Source: Sporocytophaga sp. (GTDB lineage Bacteria > Bacteroidota > Bacteroidia > Cytophagales > Cytophagaceae). Taken from it: a stretch of 64,000 nt of DNA. The stretch lies in contig JANQAB010000003.1 of the NCBI GenBank assembly GCA_024707265.1, forward strand, positions 1,116,001 through 1,180,000, read 5' to 3'. Below are positions 24,833 to 36,614 of this stretch, one piece after another. The stretch's first letter is position 1. Each line of letters opens with the position of its first letter. The notes beneath the pieces were generated by a model. The model worked only from the letters and a program-made list of their open reading frames with translations, was not told the DNA's origin and ran no database searches. The translations under genes were made by a program, and so were the position numbers.

Positions 24833-26824
24833 TCACTTGCATCACTTCCAGCTTCCCCTTTTTTTCCTGCAAAAAAATTGCCTGTTGCAGAATCATATAT
24901 CACTACATCATTCTCTATGGGCAATACAATATTTTCATTATAATCCAATATGCCCCAAAGGCCGTCTTTCTTCACCTTTATCTTGTTATCTCCAAGTTCT
25001 TCTATCATGTCATACTTAGGAGCAAGCGCTTCTTCACCATTTTTATCGGCAAGACCTAACTTATTGCTTTTGTAAAGTAAATAACGTTCATATTTGGTGG
25101 CAACAATCTTATCAAAAGGAATACTATGCAAAGGCTTTCCTTCTTTGTTGATCAGATTCCATTTGCTGCCTTCTTTCACAATTGCAGAACCGTTTTTAAA
25201 ATCACTGACAGATTCATAATACGGCTGAGCTTTCAGCACTTCTTTGTTATCCAATACGCCCCATTTATCTCTTATCACTACAGGCACCATTCCCTCCGAG
25301 CAGTCTCTTGCCTGGGCATATTGCGGAGAGATCCACATATTGCCATCACCATCAATGAACCCGAATTTTTTATTTACCACAACACGAAACAACCCATCTT
25401 TATAAGGATAGATTCTTTCAAACTTATAAGTAAGAGGAACAGTGAAGCGATTGCTCATATTCAGGATGCCCCATTTGCGACTCAAAGAAACAGGAATATA
25501 GCCATTGGAGGATGGAGGAAGTATTTCATCGTATTTTACAGGGATTACTTCTTTCCCTGAAGTATTAATAATACCGTATTTACCGGCTTTGGAAACAATC
25601 CAATGATCATTGCCTACCTTCTCAAAAGTTTCATAGCTGTTTTTGGAAACAATCCAGCTCGCTTTCTGAGCAGCGTTTACTCTGTAAATTCCTTTTTTAT
25701 AAAAAGAAAAGTCTTCTGGCTCAACAATAGTTTCACCACTTCTGCTCAACACCATCTTCTGATTGGATACTGTTGTTACCTCAAGCAACCCTTCGGGAGA
25801 AACAGACACATCTCTGTATTTACAGGGTATTACCAGCTCACCTGTTTTATCAGCATAGCCCCATAGAGTCTTTTTTCTTACAGCACAAAGATTTTCAGAA
25901 GCCAAGCCTGCTTCATCAAAATCATGTTTACCCAGTAATTTGCCTTCATGGTCGTAAAGCTGGTACCTGAAACCTTCGCGTATCTTTTTTACCGGCAATG
26001 ATAAATGCAGATTCAACAATGATCTTATCAAACGAAAACGGGAGTACCTCTTTTCCATTCAGATTAACTGCTCCCCACTTATCCTTTTGTGCCGGTGCTA
26101 CACTGCCTTTGAACTGCCCGATTTCATCGTAGACAGGATCCGTCAGAAGGCTTCCATCCAGAGCAACGAGACCATAACTTCCAACAAGGGAATAAATAAA
26201 AGTATTTCCGGATGCGGGCTTCAGAGAGTCAAATTCAAAACTTGCCAACACTTTATTTTTCGCATCCTTAACCTGCCAGCTGTTTATTCTGTGCACTCTG
26301 AAGTTTTTTCCGTCAAGATACTGAATGTAGTTATAGCTGAAATTTACAGCCTGATTGCCGTTGCCTTCTATGATACCCCATTTACCTTTGTACTGAACAA
26401 TAATTCTACCTTTGTGAGAAAACCGGTAATTGTTATAGAGACATTCAGTGATCTTCTTTCCGTCCTTCTTTAAAAATCCCCACAAACCCTGATCATTCTT
26501 AACAGGAATGATGTTCCTTGAAATTTCTCCGATTTCTTTATACTGAATCGGAATGACCTCTTTCCCCTTTTTATTGATCAGACCTGCTTTCCCGTATATC
26601 CCGACATTTGCCAGCCCTTGCCTGAAAGGCTTATAGACCGTATCATACTTATGATTCACCACCAGCTTGCCATCTTCATTCACAAACCCAAAACGCACAC
26701 CTTCAGGCAACTTCTTTTTTACAGCTGCAAGTCCCTCGCTATAGGTCAGAGAAGTCTTCTCCTGTGCAATTGAAAAGGAAAAAGAAAGACAACAAATCAG
26801 TATAATAAAAACTCTTATTGGCAT
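24802..26824 (-). pseudogene. WG-repeat protein, secreted, split by one frameshift
   Basis: The 5' part (26824 to 25946) has a signal peptide (MPIRVFIILICCLSFSFSIA) and WG repeats such as GLWGFLKKDGKKI and GKWGIIEGNGN. The 3' part (frame ending at 24802) continues with LWGYADKTGELVIPCKY, KWGVLDNKEVLKAQPYYESV and GLWGILDYNENIVLPIEND. The frames join at 25985-25990, where six T stand and five would give GKKIREGFRYQ, a smooth fit. As one gene the product is about 674 residues of roughly 50-residue WG repeats. These are likely beta-propeller or solenoid repeats on the periplasmic side. The function of such proteins is unknown. Confidence 0.85.
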
Positions 26825-26845
26825 TTAGTAAGTGGATAAGCTGGT

Positions 26846-28981
26846 TTATTTTTTATCTGAAGTAAGCTCTAAAGATGTCTTCTCTTCCGGCTTTGGTTGC
26901 AGAAAGTATATATGATTAATTTTATCGTATGCTACGTCTTCATATTCCAGAGGAATGGTAAAGTTACCTGCTTCATCAATGAATCCTGCCTTACCATCTT
27001 TCTTCACTTCAATTATTCCATTTTCATAATCTAATAGCTTATCATATCTTGGAACAATTAACTCTCTTCCGTTGATCTCAGCCAAACCAGCTTTACCATT
27101 TTTAAAGACCTTATATCTGCCTTTGCCGCAAACAGTGATTTCATTGTAGACGTTCCCGTTTACATCTTTTCCTGTCGAGTCAATAAACTTCCACTTATTG
27201 GGTCCGGTTGAAACTCTTGCTACTCCCTTCCTCATTGGACGAACCTGAGGATAATGAGGCTGTACAGCGATGTTCTCATTTTTATCTACAAACCCCCATT
27301 TCCCCAACAACACAACAGCGGCATAACCATCTGAAAAATTCTGATATTTAGGATATTTCGGAGCGACTCTGACATTCCCATTCAAATCTATAAAACCATA
27401 CAGTCCCTTCTTCTTAAATGCAGCATGACCATTTTCGAAAGGTTGTATTTCCGTTACATCATCTTTAAAGCTGAACACAAATACGCCGTCCCCATCTATG
27501 AGCCCGATGTTCTTTCCTTTTTTTATATAGAAAAGATCGAGCGTATCAGCAACTGCGGCTAGTGAGTCATATACAGGTTCTGCTATTTCTTTACCTTTGC
27601 TGTTGATCAACCCAATCTGGCCTTTATAGTTTTTCACTTTTATAAAACCATTGGGAAATTTTTCATACGAAGCATACTTATATGGGTTAAGATTACAAAT
27701 GCTCCTTCTTTTTATCGAACCACTGCTATCCTGTTCTTCATTAGCTTCAAGCAGGCCCAGGTTAAACAGCTCGAGATCTCCCTGACAAATGATCCATTGC
27801 TTTTCCGAATCAATAGCGCCCATTTCGAGCTTTCCTTCAGTAATGATGCCGGCTTCAAATAAGCCTCCTCTCTTATATCCTATTGAATCGTATTCAAATG
27901 GAAGAATAGCGTGGCCATTCACATCAACGACTCCCCATTTCTCGTTTTTATCTTTTAAAGCAAAAGAAATACTATCTAAGACATGAATGGCCTTTTCATT
28001 CCGGAATACAACTTGCCTCGTGCCTTTATTAAAAACAGATTCTCCATCCTTTGAAAAAAGCTGTAAAAGAGATGCATTCTTGGTTTTCTCAATGCTGTCA
28101 AATATGGCAGGCAGTATTACTTTTCCTGCACTATCGATCAATCCGAAATGTTTTTCTCTTCTGACAATAAAATAACCTGGCTCCAGAATTTCAATACTAC
28201 TGTATACAGGGGGAGCAAGAATATCGCTCCTCTTTAAAATTCCTACATATTCATTTTTAAAAAACCTGTTAAAACCGGGCAGAAAAGACTGGAGACTGTC
28301 TGCATGGATTGTAAACAAAACCTTTCCATTTCCCATTATCTGCCAGAAGGGATATTTCTTTGCTTCAATTCCGGAATCTCTGATATTTATCTTTTTGTAT
28401 TGAAAAGGCAAAAGCAACTTACCATTCAGATCAAAAACCCCTTGTGCTGCTTCAATATTGGTTCCCGAAACAAAATTCCCTTCTACTTTAAAATCCGTGA
28501 GTTTCTCTACATTTAACCGAATTCCTCCGGCATTATAAAAATCATAATAGCCATCCAGCTTGCAGGAAAATACTGCTTTTGAAATACGCGCTATTGAGTC
28601 ATACTTAAGAGGTGCAATAACCTTTCCGTTCTCATCAATCACCCCCTTGAGGATTTTAGAGTCTTTGTAATTACCGACTATGGCGCAACCATTTTGAAAA
28701 GACTCGATCAGCACATTATATTCAGGAGCGATGACAAATTTTCCTTTTTTATCTACAAAACCAATCTGATCAGCCTCACCCGGCCACACTACTTTTACGG
28801 GAGTAAAATCGCTATGAAGTTCGAGGATGTTTTCTTTAGGAAGGATAAACTGGCCTTTCTTATTACTTTCAAGTTGTTCTCTCTTTACAGTAATTAATGA
28901 GTCCTGCCCACCCGCCAAGGTCATTGCCTGAGAGATTAAAGAACACAGTAGGAATAAAAATGACTTTTTTAAATTCATCAA
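26846..28981 (-). CDS. WG-repeat protein, secreted, paralogue of the next gene
   Basis: The 711-residue product has a signal peptide ending near LAGG (residue 25) and about twelve WG-type repeats. Examples are EKWGVVDVNGHAILPFEYD, GLYGFIDLNGNVRVAPKYP, GKWGFVDKNENIAVQPHYP and GKAGFIDEAGNFTIPLEYED. Tryptophan is replaced by Ile, Tyr or Ala in several copies. The gene is intact and lies 21 bp upstream of the split WG gene on the same strand. The pair is probably one transcript and a tandem duplication. A hairpin precedes it at 28993-29030. Its role is unknown. Confidence 0.85.
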   Translation of the reverse strand: MMNLKKSFLFLLCSLISQAMTLAGGQDSLITVKREQLESNKKGQFILPKENILELHSDFTPVKVVWPGEADQIGFVDKKGKFVIAPEYNVLIESFQNGCAIVGNYKDSKILKGVIDENGKVIAPLKYDSIARISKAVFSCKLDGYYDFYNAGGIRLNVEKLTDFKVEGNFVSGTNIEAAQGVFDLNGKLLLPFQYKKINIRDSGIEAKKYPFWQIMGNGKVLFTIHADSLQSFLPGFNRFFKNEYVGILKRSDILAPPVYSSIEILEPGYFIVRREKHFGLIDSAGKVILPAIFDSIEKTKNASLLQLFSKDGESVFNKGTRQVVFRNEKAIHVLDSISFALKDKNEKWGVVDVNGHAILPFEYDSIGYKRGGLFEAGIITEGKLEMGAIDSEKQWIICQGDLELFNLGLLEANEEQDSSGSIKRRSICNLNPYKYASYEKFPNGFIKVKNYKGQIGLINSKGKEIAEPVYDSLAAVADTLDLFYIKKGKNIGLIDGDGVFVFSFKDDVTEIQPFENGHAAFKKKGLYGFIDLNGNVRVAPKYPKYQNFSDGYAAVVLLGKWGFVDKNENIAVQPHYPQVRPMRKGVARVSTGPNKWKFIDSTGKDVNGNVYNEITVCGKGRYKVFKNGKAGLAEINGRELIVPRYDKLLDYENGIIEVKKDGKAGFIDEAGNFTIPLEYEDVAYDKINHIYFLQPKPEEKTSLELTSDKK

Positions 28982-28992
28982 GGCTAAAACTA

Positions 28993-29030
28993 TAAAAAAA
29001 GCAGGGAAGTTTGCCCTGCTTTAGTTTTTT
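28993..29030 (-). terminator. Terminator hairpin between hemA and the WG genes
   Basis: The arms AGCAGGG and CCCTGCT pair perfectly with a 7-base loop, flanked by A7 on the left and TTTAGTTTTTT on the right. It can therefore end transcription on either strand. Downstream of hemA (stop at 29049) it would separate that gene from the WG pair. Confidence 0.85.
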
Positions 29031-29048
29031 AACGAATATTTTAAACCC

Positions 29049-30335
29049 TTAGTTCTTATCTTTTATTCTAAGTTCTTCCGGTTGCTGCTCTAAGTTAAAG
29101 AGATCATTCAGAACATCCATCAGTGTTTCAGCTTCCCCTCTTTTGCAGGCAGCTTTTAACTGAAGTACCGGTAACTTGATTATTTTTTGCATCAGGCTTT
29201 TGGTAATCATATCTACCTTTTTGCTCTCTTCGTCATTCAGTTGCTTCAAATATCTTGACATTTCTTCCTGACGAATCTGTTCTAATGCATTTTTTAATTT
29301 GTTGATGGTTGGAGAAACCACCATTTCCTTAGCCCAGTCATTAAAATCTACAATACTTTCCGTAATAATTTCTCTTACCAGCGGAATAGCATTGACTCTT
29401 TTATCCAGAGCTTCATTAGCTCTGTTTTTGATGTGATCTATATTGTACACCAATACCCCGGGAATTTCCTCTACTTTGCTTTCTACACTTCTTGGTACTG
29501 ATATATCAATAAAATATTTGTAAGATAAAATTTCCAGTTCGGCTACTTCTTCTTTGGTAAATAAAGGCTCATCTCTGAACACAGAAGAAATGATTACATC
29601 TGCTTCTTTTGCTGCCTCCCAAAGATTTTCAAATGGGATGACCTTAACTCCACACTCTTTAGCCAGCTCTTCTGCTTTAGAATAGGTACGATTGGTAATG
29701 GTGATATTTTTAAGGCTGGTTCCTGAGAAATTCCGGCATACATCCGCACCCATTTCGCCTAATCCAACGATCAGCACTTTAGGTTCTACCAGCTCTGCTG
29801 CAAGCTCTTCAGCCAGCTCTACAGTGGCATAACTTACAGAAGCTGCTCCATCTCTGAAAGGAGTAACCTGAACAACTTTTTTATTGGTAAAGAAAATAGT
29901 ATGCATCAGTCTGTGTAAAAACGGACCAACTACACCCATATCCGCAGCCCACTGGTAAGCGTGCTTTACCTGATTGGTAATCTGCATATCTCCCACAACC
30001 TGAGATTCCAGACCGATGCTAACATTAAAAAGGTGAAGAACAGCCTCAGAATGATCTTCAATAATCTGAAAATAATCGTAATACTTTTCTCCGTCAGTAA
30101 TTCCTTTCTGAAGAAAAGCCAGTTTTACAATTTCCTTACTGAACTCTGAATTGGAAGAATAATAAATTTCTGTCCTGTTGCAGGTAGAAAGGATTAATAT
30201 TTCAGAAGCGTCAGTGAACTCTTTTAGGCTCAGCATCAGTTTCTTACACAAATCCTCGTTTAAAGAGAGCAACTCTCTGACTTCCAGGGGAGCCGTTTTA
30301 TAGGATATACTAACCGCTTTAAAATTATTAATCAT
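29049..30335 (-). CDS. hemA: Glutamyl-tRNA reductase, haem biosynthesis
   Basis: The 428-residue product opens with FKAVSISYKTAPLEVRE and has the catalytic cysteine C52 in ILSTCNRTEIYYS. The NADPH-binding domain has VLIVGLGEMGADVCRNF near residue 195, and ITNRTYSKAEELA follows. The C-terminal dimerisation helix (LKNALEQIRQEEMSRYLKQL) is complete. The enzyme reduces glutamyl-tRNA to glutamate-1-semialdehyde, the first committed step of tetrapyrrole synthesis by the C5 route. The gene is alone on its strand with a terminator behind it. It faces away from the histidine kinase gene. The haem link to the cytochrome c genes at 36-40 kb is functional, not positional. Confidence 0.96.
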   Translation of the reverse strand: MINNFKAVSISYKTAPLEVRELLSLNEDLCKKLMLSLKEFTDASEILILSTCNRTEIYYSSNSEFSKEIVKLAFLQKGITDGEKYYDYFQIIEDHSEAVLHLFNVSIGLESQVVGDMQITNQVKHAYQWAADMGVVGPFLHRLMHTIFFTNKKVVQVTPFRDGAASVSYATVELAEELAAELVEPKVLIVGLGEMGADVCRNFSGTSLKNITITNRTYSKAEELAKECGVKVIPFENLWEAAKEADVIISSVFRDEPLFTKEEVAELEILSYKYFIDISVPRSVESKVEEIPGVLVYNIDHIKNRANEALDKRVNAIPLVREIITESIVDFNDWAKEMVVSPTINKLKNALEQIRQEEMSRYLKQLNDEESKKVDMITKSLMQKIIKLPVLQLKAACKRGEAETLMDVLNDLFNLEQQPEELRIKDKN

Positions 30336-30478
30336 TCCTTTTGTAAGTGGGATTGCAAAAATAACCTTTAAATTTCTAAATACGAAAGGTAATGTAAGAA
30401 AAAGGATATTTTAATTGTAGTAATATAAGACAGAGCAAAAATGTTCCTGTTTCTTCGGGAAAAAAGTATTTTTGAAAA

Positions 30479-31675
30479 ATGGAATTTACGCAGTTAAGGA
30501 CACTTGACATATATCAGAACAGATCAAAATTCAAGCTGATTATATTAATTATCGCTGTGGTGATTGGCACAGTATCAATTTACTATACTCAAAGTCTGGT
30601 TAACAAACTGGCAGAGAGGGAGAAAAAGCTGATAGATCTGTATGCCAAGGGACTTAAAACTGCTATAAGTCCGGAAAATAGCGGAGGGTTAACCTTTCTT
30701 TTTCAAGAAATTATAGAAGCCAACAACTCAGTTCCTGTAATTCTGACAGATGAAAATAAATTACCCATTAGTGAGAAAAATTTATTTATTCCTGATGGCC
30801 TTTCTGAAGCTGAAAGAATTGAGTTCATGAAGATTGAAATTTCCGAAATGGAAAAAGAACATGAGCCTATTGTAGTAGAATTCGGTCCGGGACTAAAAAA
30901 TTACATCTTTTACAAAAATTCATACTTATTAACTCAACTCGTTTATTATCCATTCATTCAGCTTACAGTAATTGCCATATTTGCAATTATTGCCTATCTG
31001 GCCTTTAGTTATTCCAGAAATGCGGAACAAAACAGAGTTTGGGTTGGCCTAGCCAAGGAAACCGCCCACCAGCTTGGCACTCCCTTATCCAGCTTGATGG
31101 CATGGCTGGAATTATTAAAAAGCAATCCCAAATATGAGGGCGAAGAAGCTCTTATAGAGTTGGATAAAGATATCGTTCGACTTGAAATGATTACGGCAAG
31201 GTTTTCTAATATTGGATCCGTCCCTACTTTGTCTGATGAAAATGTTTATCAGGTGGTTAAATCAAATATTGACTATCTCAAACCCCGAATTTCGAGTAAA
31301 GTCATATTCTCCATCATTTCAGACGTAGAAGTATCTGCCACAGCAAAAATCAATAAGCCTCTTTTTGAATGGGTTATAGAAAACATTTGTAAAAATGCTA
31401 CTGACGCTATGAATGGAGTGGGCAGAATTGACATCAGAATAGTAAGAATGAATGATGGAAAAATTGCTATTGATATTTCAGATACAGGAAAAGGGATTCC
31501 AAGATCAAAAGCTCAGGAAATTTTTAAACCCGGATATACTACTAAAAAAAGGGGATGGGGGCTTGGCCTTACACTTGTGAAAAGAATTGTAGAAAATTAC
31601 CATAATGGGAAAATATTTGTACTTTTTTCAGAATTAGGAAAAGGAACCACATTCAGAATTATACTTAACTCCTGA
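30479..31675 (+). CDS. Membrane-bound sensor histidine kinase
   Basis: The 398-residue product has two transmembrane segments (about residues 19-36 and 158-177) around a short periplasmic sensor domain. The phospho-acceptor is H197 in LAKETAHQLGTPLSSLMAW, an H-box variant. The ATPase domain follows with N-box VIENICKNATDAMNG, G1 DTGKGIPRSKAQEIF and G2 WGLGLTLVKRIVEN. No response regulator is adjacent, so it is an orphan kinase. The signal is unknown. The start ATG at 30479 lies just after TATTTTTG, which resembles a Bacteroidota -7 element, but that spacing would give an almost leaderless message. Confidence 0.9.
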   Translation: MEFTQLRTLDIYQNRSKFKLIILIIAVVIGTVSIYYTQSLVNKLAEREKKLIDLYAKGLKTAISPENSGGLTFLFQEIIEANNSVPVILTDENKLPISEKNLFIPDGLSEAERIEFMKIEISEMEKEHEPIVVEFGPGLKNYIFYKNSYLLTQLVYYPFIQLTVIAIFAIIAYLAFSYSRNAEQNRVWVGLAKETAHQLGTPLSSLMAWLELLKSNPKYEGEEALIELDKDIVRLEMITARFSNIGSVPTLSDENVYQVVKSNIDYLKPRISSKVIFSIISDVEVSATAKINKPLFEWVIENICKNATDAMNGVGRIDIRIVRMNDGKIAIDISDTGKGIPRSKAQEIFKPGYTTKKRGWGLGLTLVKRIVENYHNGKIFVLFSELGKGTTFRIILNS

Positions 31676-31813
31676 TTCCCACCTATTTTATCTCTGACAA
31701 ACATTTTCGACTGTAACTACTTCTCTTTGTAATGAAAAGATTACTCTTCAATAAAAGGTAACAAAAAATTCGAAAGAACTACTGATGTTATGGATAAATA
31801 AAATATTGCCCAT

Positions 31814-31844
31814 TTTGTAATGATTAAATAAACCAGTAGTTTTG
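31814..31844 (+). promoter_or_regulatory. Bacteroidota-type promoter for atpD
   Basis: TTTG at 31814-31817 and TAGTTTTG at 31837-31844 are separated by exactly 19 bases. This matches the primary sigma consensus TTTG-N19-TAnnTTTG without a mismatch. The atpD start codon is 46 bases downstream of the -7 element. Confidence 0.8.
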
Positions 31845-31883
31845 CACTCGCAAATTTAACCATACTTTACTTTAACAGCTTAA

Positions 31884-33395
<1,512 letters not shown>

Positions 33396-33481
33396 TTAAT
33401 GAGGAATCAGGAATGTTGTTTTTAACGGCATTCCTCTTTCTTTCTAAATCCTCATTAAAAATTTCACTATAAAACATTAGA

Positions 33482-33733
33482 ATGATGTTTCTAGAAATCA
33501 TAACTCCTGACGAAAAGGTATTCAGCGGCGAAGTTGTCGCAGTAAACCTTCCCGGAACTGAAGGACCATTTGAAGTACTTAACAACCACGCAGCAATCAT
33601 CAGCACACTGGACAAAGGAAATGTAAAAATTTCTGAGGCTCATAACCAAGTAAAAAACCTTGTAATTGATGGCGGAATTGTGGAAGTACTTAACAATAAG
33701 ATCATTGTACTTGCCGAAGCTATAATTGGCTAA
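33482..33733 (+). CDS. atpC: ATP synthase F1 epsilon subunit, short form
   Basis: The 83-residue product matches the N-terminal beta-sandwich of F1 epsilon: MFLEIITPDEKVFSGEVVAV, NLPGTEGPFEVLNNHAAIIS and the closing strand EVLNNKIIVLAEAI. The C-terminal helical hairpin that lets longer epsilon subunits inhibit ATPase activity is absent, as is normal in this phylum. Epsilon joins the central stalk. It is cotranscribed with atpD and followed 17 bp later by a terminator. A second ATG one codon later is equally possible as start. Confidence 0.93.
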   Translation: MMFLEIITPDEKVFSGEVVAVNLPGTEGPFEVLNNHAAIISTLDKGNVKISEAHNQVKNLVIDGGIVEVLNNKIIVLAEAIIG

Positions 33734-33750
33734 CCAATATGAAAAATGAA

Positions 33751-33785
33751 AAAAGGCAGACTCCTAAAAGAGCCTGCCTTTTTTC
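33751..33785 (+). terminator. Terminator of the atpDC operon
   Basis: AAAAGGCAGACTC and GAGCCTGCCTTTTTT form an eleven- to twelve-pair stem with one mismatch around CTAAAA, followed by a T run. This is a classic intrinsic terminator. Confidence 0.9.
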
Positions 33786-33993
33786 ATTTTGGGCATTTTA
33801 TTAATATATAACTATAATTTAATCATGGTCGTAGAACCATTTTGGGATATTTTTAAGTATTAGTTAATATATCTGAAAAATTTTACTTTTATAGATGATA
33901 AAGTAACACTTATAGTTAAAATGCACTGTCAATATCAGTTTAATCCAACTATTATTCATAACTTTATATTACTACTATTTCCAATACAATTAA

Positions 33994-34636
33994 ATGAAAA
34001 GGATTTTTTACCTTTTTGCACTTTTACTCCCTCTATCCTCATTTTCATCAGATTTTGAAAAAAAGGCCCTCCCTTTATCGTTATTATAAACATATTGCCA
34101 CAGAAGAGAGTCCTTTTAAAGGTTTCAACATTAAACTTTCTCCTGCGTTTTTCTGGAACACCGCCTCAATAGAATTCGAATATCCGCTAAGCAGTAAATT
34201 GTCTCTGGGCATTAACATTTTCGCAAAACTAGGAAGCACAGGCAGCGGTAAAAATAATATAAAAGTAAAAGAAGAAAGCTTTCTGAAAGACGGCTACCTT
34301 GCCGAAGGACTTCTGCGGTTTTATCCATTAGCCATGGCTCCCGAAGGGATATTCATTCAGGGCAGTTTAACATATGGCAACCTCATTTATTTTGATGGCA
34401 ATACGCGCCCCTATACGCTTCACAATCACTGGAGAAAACTTAAAAATGTAAATAGCAATGTACCTATCGAAAAACCAAGACCTTTAGGCGGTGGCCTCGG
34501 TATTGGATACCAAACGGTTATAATTCCGGAACATCTGATAGGATGCCTGGTTTTGGGAGTTCAGGCTAATCAGGATGCCGGGAACAAGACTTTCTACTCA
34601 ATTTACCTTGCCCCGTCTCTGGGATTTAAATTTTAG
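33994..34636 (+). pseudogene. Outer-membrane beta-barrel-like protein, frameshifted near its start
   Basis: The ATG at 33994 opens a signal peptide (MKRIFYLFALLLPLSSFSS) but this frame stops after 31 codons. The body (NIKLSPAFFWNTASIEFEYP, LSLGINIFAKLGSTGSG and the final SIYLAPSLGFKF) is in the next frame and has no good start of its own. They join at the A7 run 34058-34064 if one A is removed, giving DFEKRPSLYRYYKHIATEES. The product would be about 214 residues of amphipathic strands ending in Phe, typical of a small barrel in the outer membrane. The function is unknown. The next gene, 34650, is 13 bp away. Confidence 0.8.
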
Positions 34637-34649
34637 TTAAATTTATAGC

Positions 34650-35045
34650 ATGAAACGTAAGTTATACATTTTCGCTCTGGCACTACCGTTCCTTTTCGCC
34701 TGTAAAAAAGACGAAAACTATTCGGACCCGCGTCTTGTAGGAAAGTGGACTGACTTCAACACTTCCTACACTTTTACAGAAGACAAAAACTATCATTTAC
34801 TTTATCTCAGAAGTGGTTTGGGAGGCGATACTATATTGGTAGACAGCATCTTCGGGACTTATACCGTTAATAAAAAAAAGAACGTCCTAAACTTTACGAT
34901 GAATGGTTACCGAAAAAAAGACAGCCTTAAAACCATCATATTGGACAATAGAAATATGCCGGCCTGGAATTACAAATTTGATAATGATTCTACCCTTACC
35001 TATCAGACGAGCACAGCATATAGTAAACTATTCAAAAAATATTAA
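34650..35045 (+). CDS. Small lipoprotein, lipocalin-like
   Basis: The 131-residue product has a type II signal with Cys in ALPFLFACKKDE (about residue 18), so it should be lipid-anchored. The mature part starts DPRLVGKWTDFNTSYTFTED and has alternating strands (LNFTMNGYRKK, TLTYQTSTAYSKLF). This is the small lipocalin-like fold common in Bacteroidota surface lipoproteins. There is no known ligand. It is probably cotranscribed with the beta-barrel gene 13 bp upstream and ends at a two-way terminator. Confidence 0.8.
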   Translation: MKRKLYIFALALPFLFACKKDENYSDPRLVGKWTDFNTSYTFTEDKNYHLLYLRSGLGGDTILVDSIFGTYTVNKKKNVLNFTMNGYRKKDSLKTIILDNRNMPAWNYKFDNDSTLTYQTSTAYSKLFKKY

Positions 35046-35084
35046 GGAAGCATTAGAAATACCTCTTACGAGAGGATAAATCAT

Positions 35085-35118
35085 AAAAAAGCCCTCCGAA
35101 AGTCGGAAGGCTTTTTTT
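35085..35118. terminator. Bidirectional terminator between convergent genes
   Basis: AAAAAAGCCCTCCGA and TCGGAAGGCTTTTTTT pair around AAG with one unpaired base on one side, and there is an A run before and a T run after. It can serve the lipoprotein gene on the plus strand and the outer-membrane gene ending at 35135 on the minus strand. Confidence 0.88.
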
Positions 35119-35134
35119 ATGATTTGTTAGTATT

Positions 35135-35797
35135 TTAAAATGCGAAACCTATATTAAATCCAATTCTTATACCTGGCCTTTGTCCATTTTTTTCTAATCC
35201 AATATAATTAGAAGCATTTTTAGGATTAGATTTAACAGGGATAGCTCCTGGTGTTTCCCAAATAATTGGTTGCAAAGTTCTTCTTTTAAATTGAGGTCCT
35301 ATATAAAAATCCATTACGAGAACCTTCGCTACAATAAATTGAAAACCACCTAAAACTCCCCCTCCTGATTCTGTATAACTGTATTTAGCGTTGTAATCAT
35401 TGTTAGTACTCGTATTATCCTGAAACTCCACATCATACTTTCCATATCGCCCAAATGCAGAAATGTAAAACCCTTTGGGAGCTGACCATGTTGAGTTTGT
35501 TAAATAGTATTTCAGTTCAGGAACTACTGTATATCCAGTATATATTTTTGAATCATCTCCTCTAGTATTATCAGCATCCGGCCATGTAAAGCCATAATCA
35601 TCCACTAAATGGCGGTAACCACCTGCAATCTGGAATGAGACCTTTTCATTAATTGCTCTTTCAAAGGCTAAATTCACACTCCCAAGAAATACTACAGGAA
35701 ATCCAATTTTTATAACATTTTTAGGGTCAACCTTTTGTGCAAAAGAGGTAACCCCCATAAAAAATAATAAACTAAGAGTTAAAAGATTTTTTTTCAT
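35135..35797 (-). CDS. Outer-membrane beta-barrel protein (DUF3575-like)
   Basis: The 220-residue product has a signal peptide (MKKNLLTLSLLFFMGVTSFAQ) and a chain of amphipathic strands: IGFPVVFLGSVNLAFERAIN, VSFQIAGGYRH, GGVLGGFQFIVAKVLVMDFY and the terminal PGIRIGFNIGFAF. The aromatic C-terminus is typical of barrels inserted by the Bam machinery. It resembles the DUF3575 family of small Bacteroidota outer-membrane proteins. The function is unknown. The gene is alone on its strand. Confidence 0.8.
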   Translation of the reverse strand: MKKNLLTLSLLFFMGVTSFAQKVDPKNVIKIGFPVVFLGSVNLAFERAINEKVSFQIAGGYRHLVDDYGFTWPDADNTRGDDSKIYTGYTVVPELKYYLTNSTWSAPKGFYISAFGRYGKYDVEFQDNTSTNNDYNAKYSYTESGGGVLGGFQFIVAKVLVMDFYIGPQFKRRTLQPIIWETPGAIPVKSNPKNASNYIGLEKNGQRPGIRIGFNIGFAF

Positions 35798-35918
35798 CGT
35801 TTCAAAAGTTCAATATCACAAATATACGTTTAGCGGTCGGATTTTCCTTTAAATAGGTATTTAAACTAGAAAAATTTACTTTTTTGATCAATGGGTTTTC
35901 CCCATCTTTGCACATGAA

Positions 35919-36586
35919 ATGCTGGCCCAAATATTTGCCTTGATAAAAAAAAGATCTTACCCTTGAATGGAGACAAAAATATGCCTTCGGGGGAATCTTA
36001 CTGTACGTAGGCGGAGCTATTTTCATATGTTACCTTAGCATAGGAGTCAGAACGTCGCAACTTTCCCCCTCAACATGGAATGCAATATTCTGGATCATAA
36101 TGCTTTTCATTTCCATAAATGCTATATCTAAAAGCTTTTTCCAGGAACGACAGCAGAGATTTATTTATTATTATACCATAGCAAATCCTCAGGCTTTTAT
36201 TATTTCCAAAATCATCTACAATGCTGCTCTAATGATTTTTTCTGGGAATTATTGCCTTCGCATTTTACTCCTTGGTCATGGACAATAGAGTAGAAGACAA
36301 TTTGTTATTTATAATTAACATTTTGCTCGCTTCCCTGTCGTTTGCATCAGCTCTTACAATGATTAGCGCTATTGCTGCCAAAGCAGGAAATAATGCCACA
36401 TTAATGGCCATTCTTGGCTTTCCTGTGATTCTGCCGCTATTATTGCTTATCATCAAAATTTCAAAAGCTGCAATGGATGGACTGGATAGATCGTTAAGTA
36501 TTGATGAGATTGGAATTGTACTCTCTATAAATGTAATTATAATAACTGTAACATATTTACTATTTCCTTACCTTTGGCGAAGCTGA
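35919..36586 (+). pseudogene. ccmB: Haem exporter permease CcmB, two frameshifts
   Basis: The ATG at 35919 begins MLAQIFALIKK, and the frame then breaks at the A8 run 35945-35952. With seven A it continues DLTLEWRQKYAFGGILLYVG and INAISKSFFQERQQRFIYYY. At the T6 run 36236-36241 a second extra base splits IYNAALMIF from LGIIAFAFYSLVMDNRVEDN. From there ILGFPVILPLLLLIIKIS and the last helix are intact to 36586. Corrected, the protein is about 221 residues with six membrane helices, normal for CcmB, the membrane part of the CcmAB transporter for cytochrome c maturation. The rest of the cluster is intact, so sequence error is likely. Confidence 0.88.
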
Positions 36587-36614
36587 AAAAGGTAATTTCG
36601 TAGATTTCGGCCTC

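Noticed and set aside
35802..36026. 74-codon minus-strand frame
   Set aside because: It is antisense to the frameshifted start of ccmB, whose plus-strand reading is clearly conserved.
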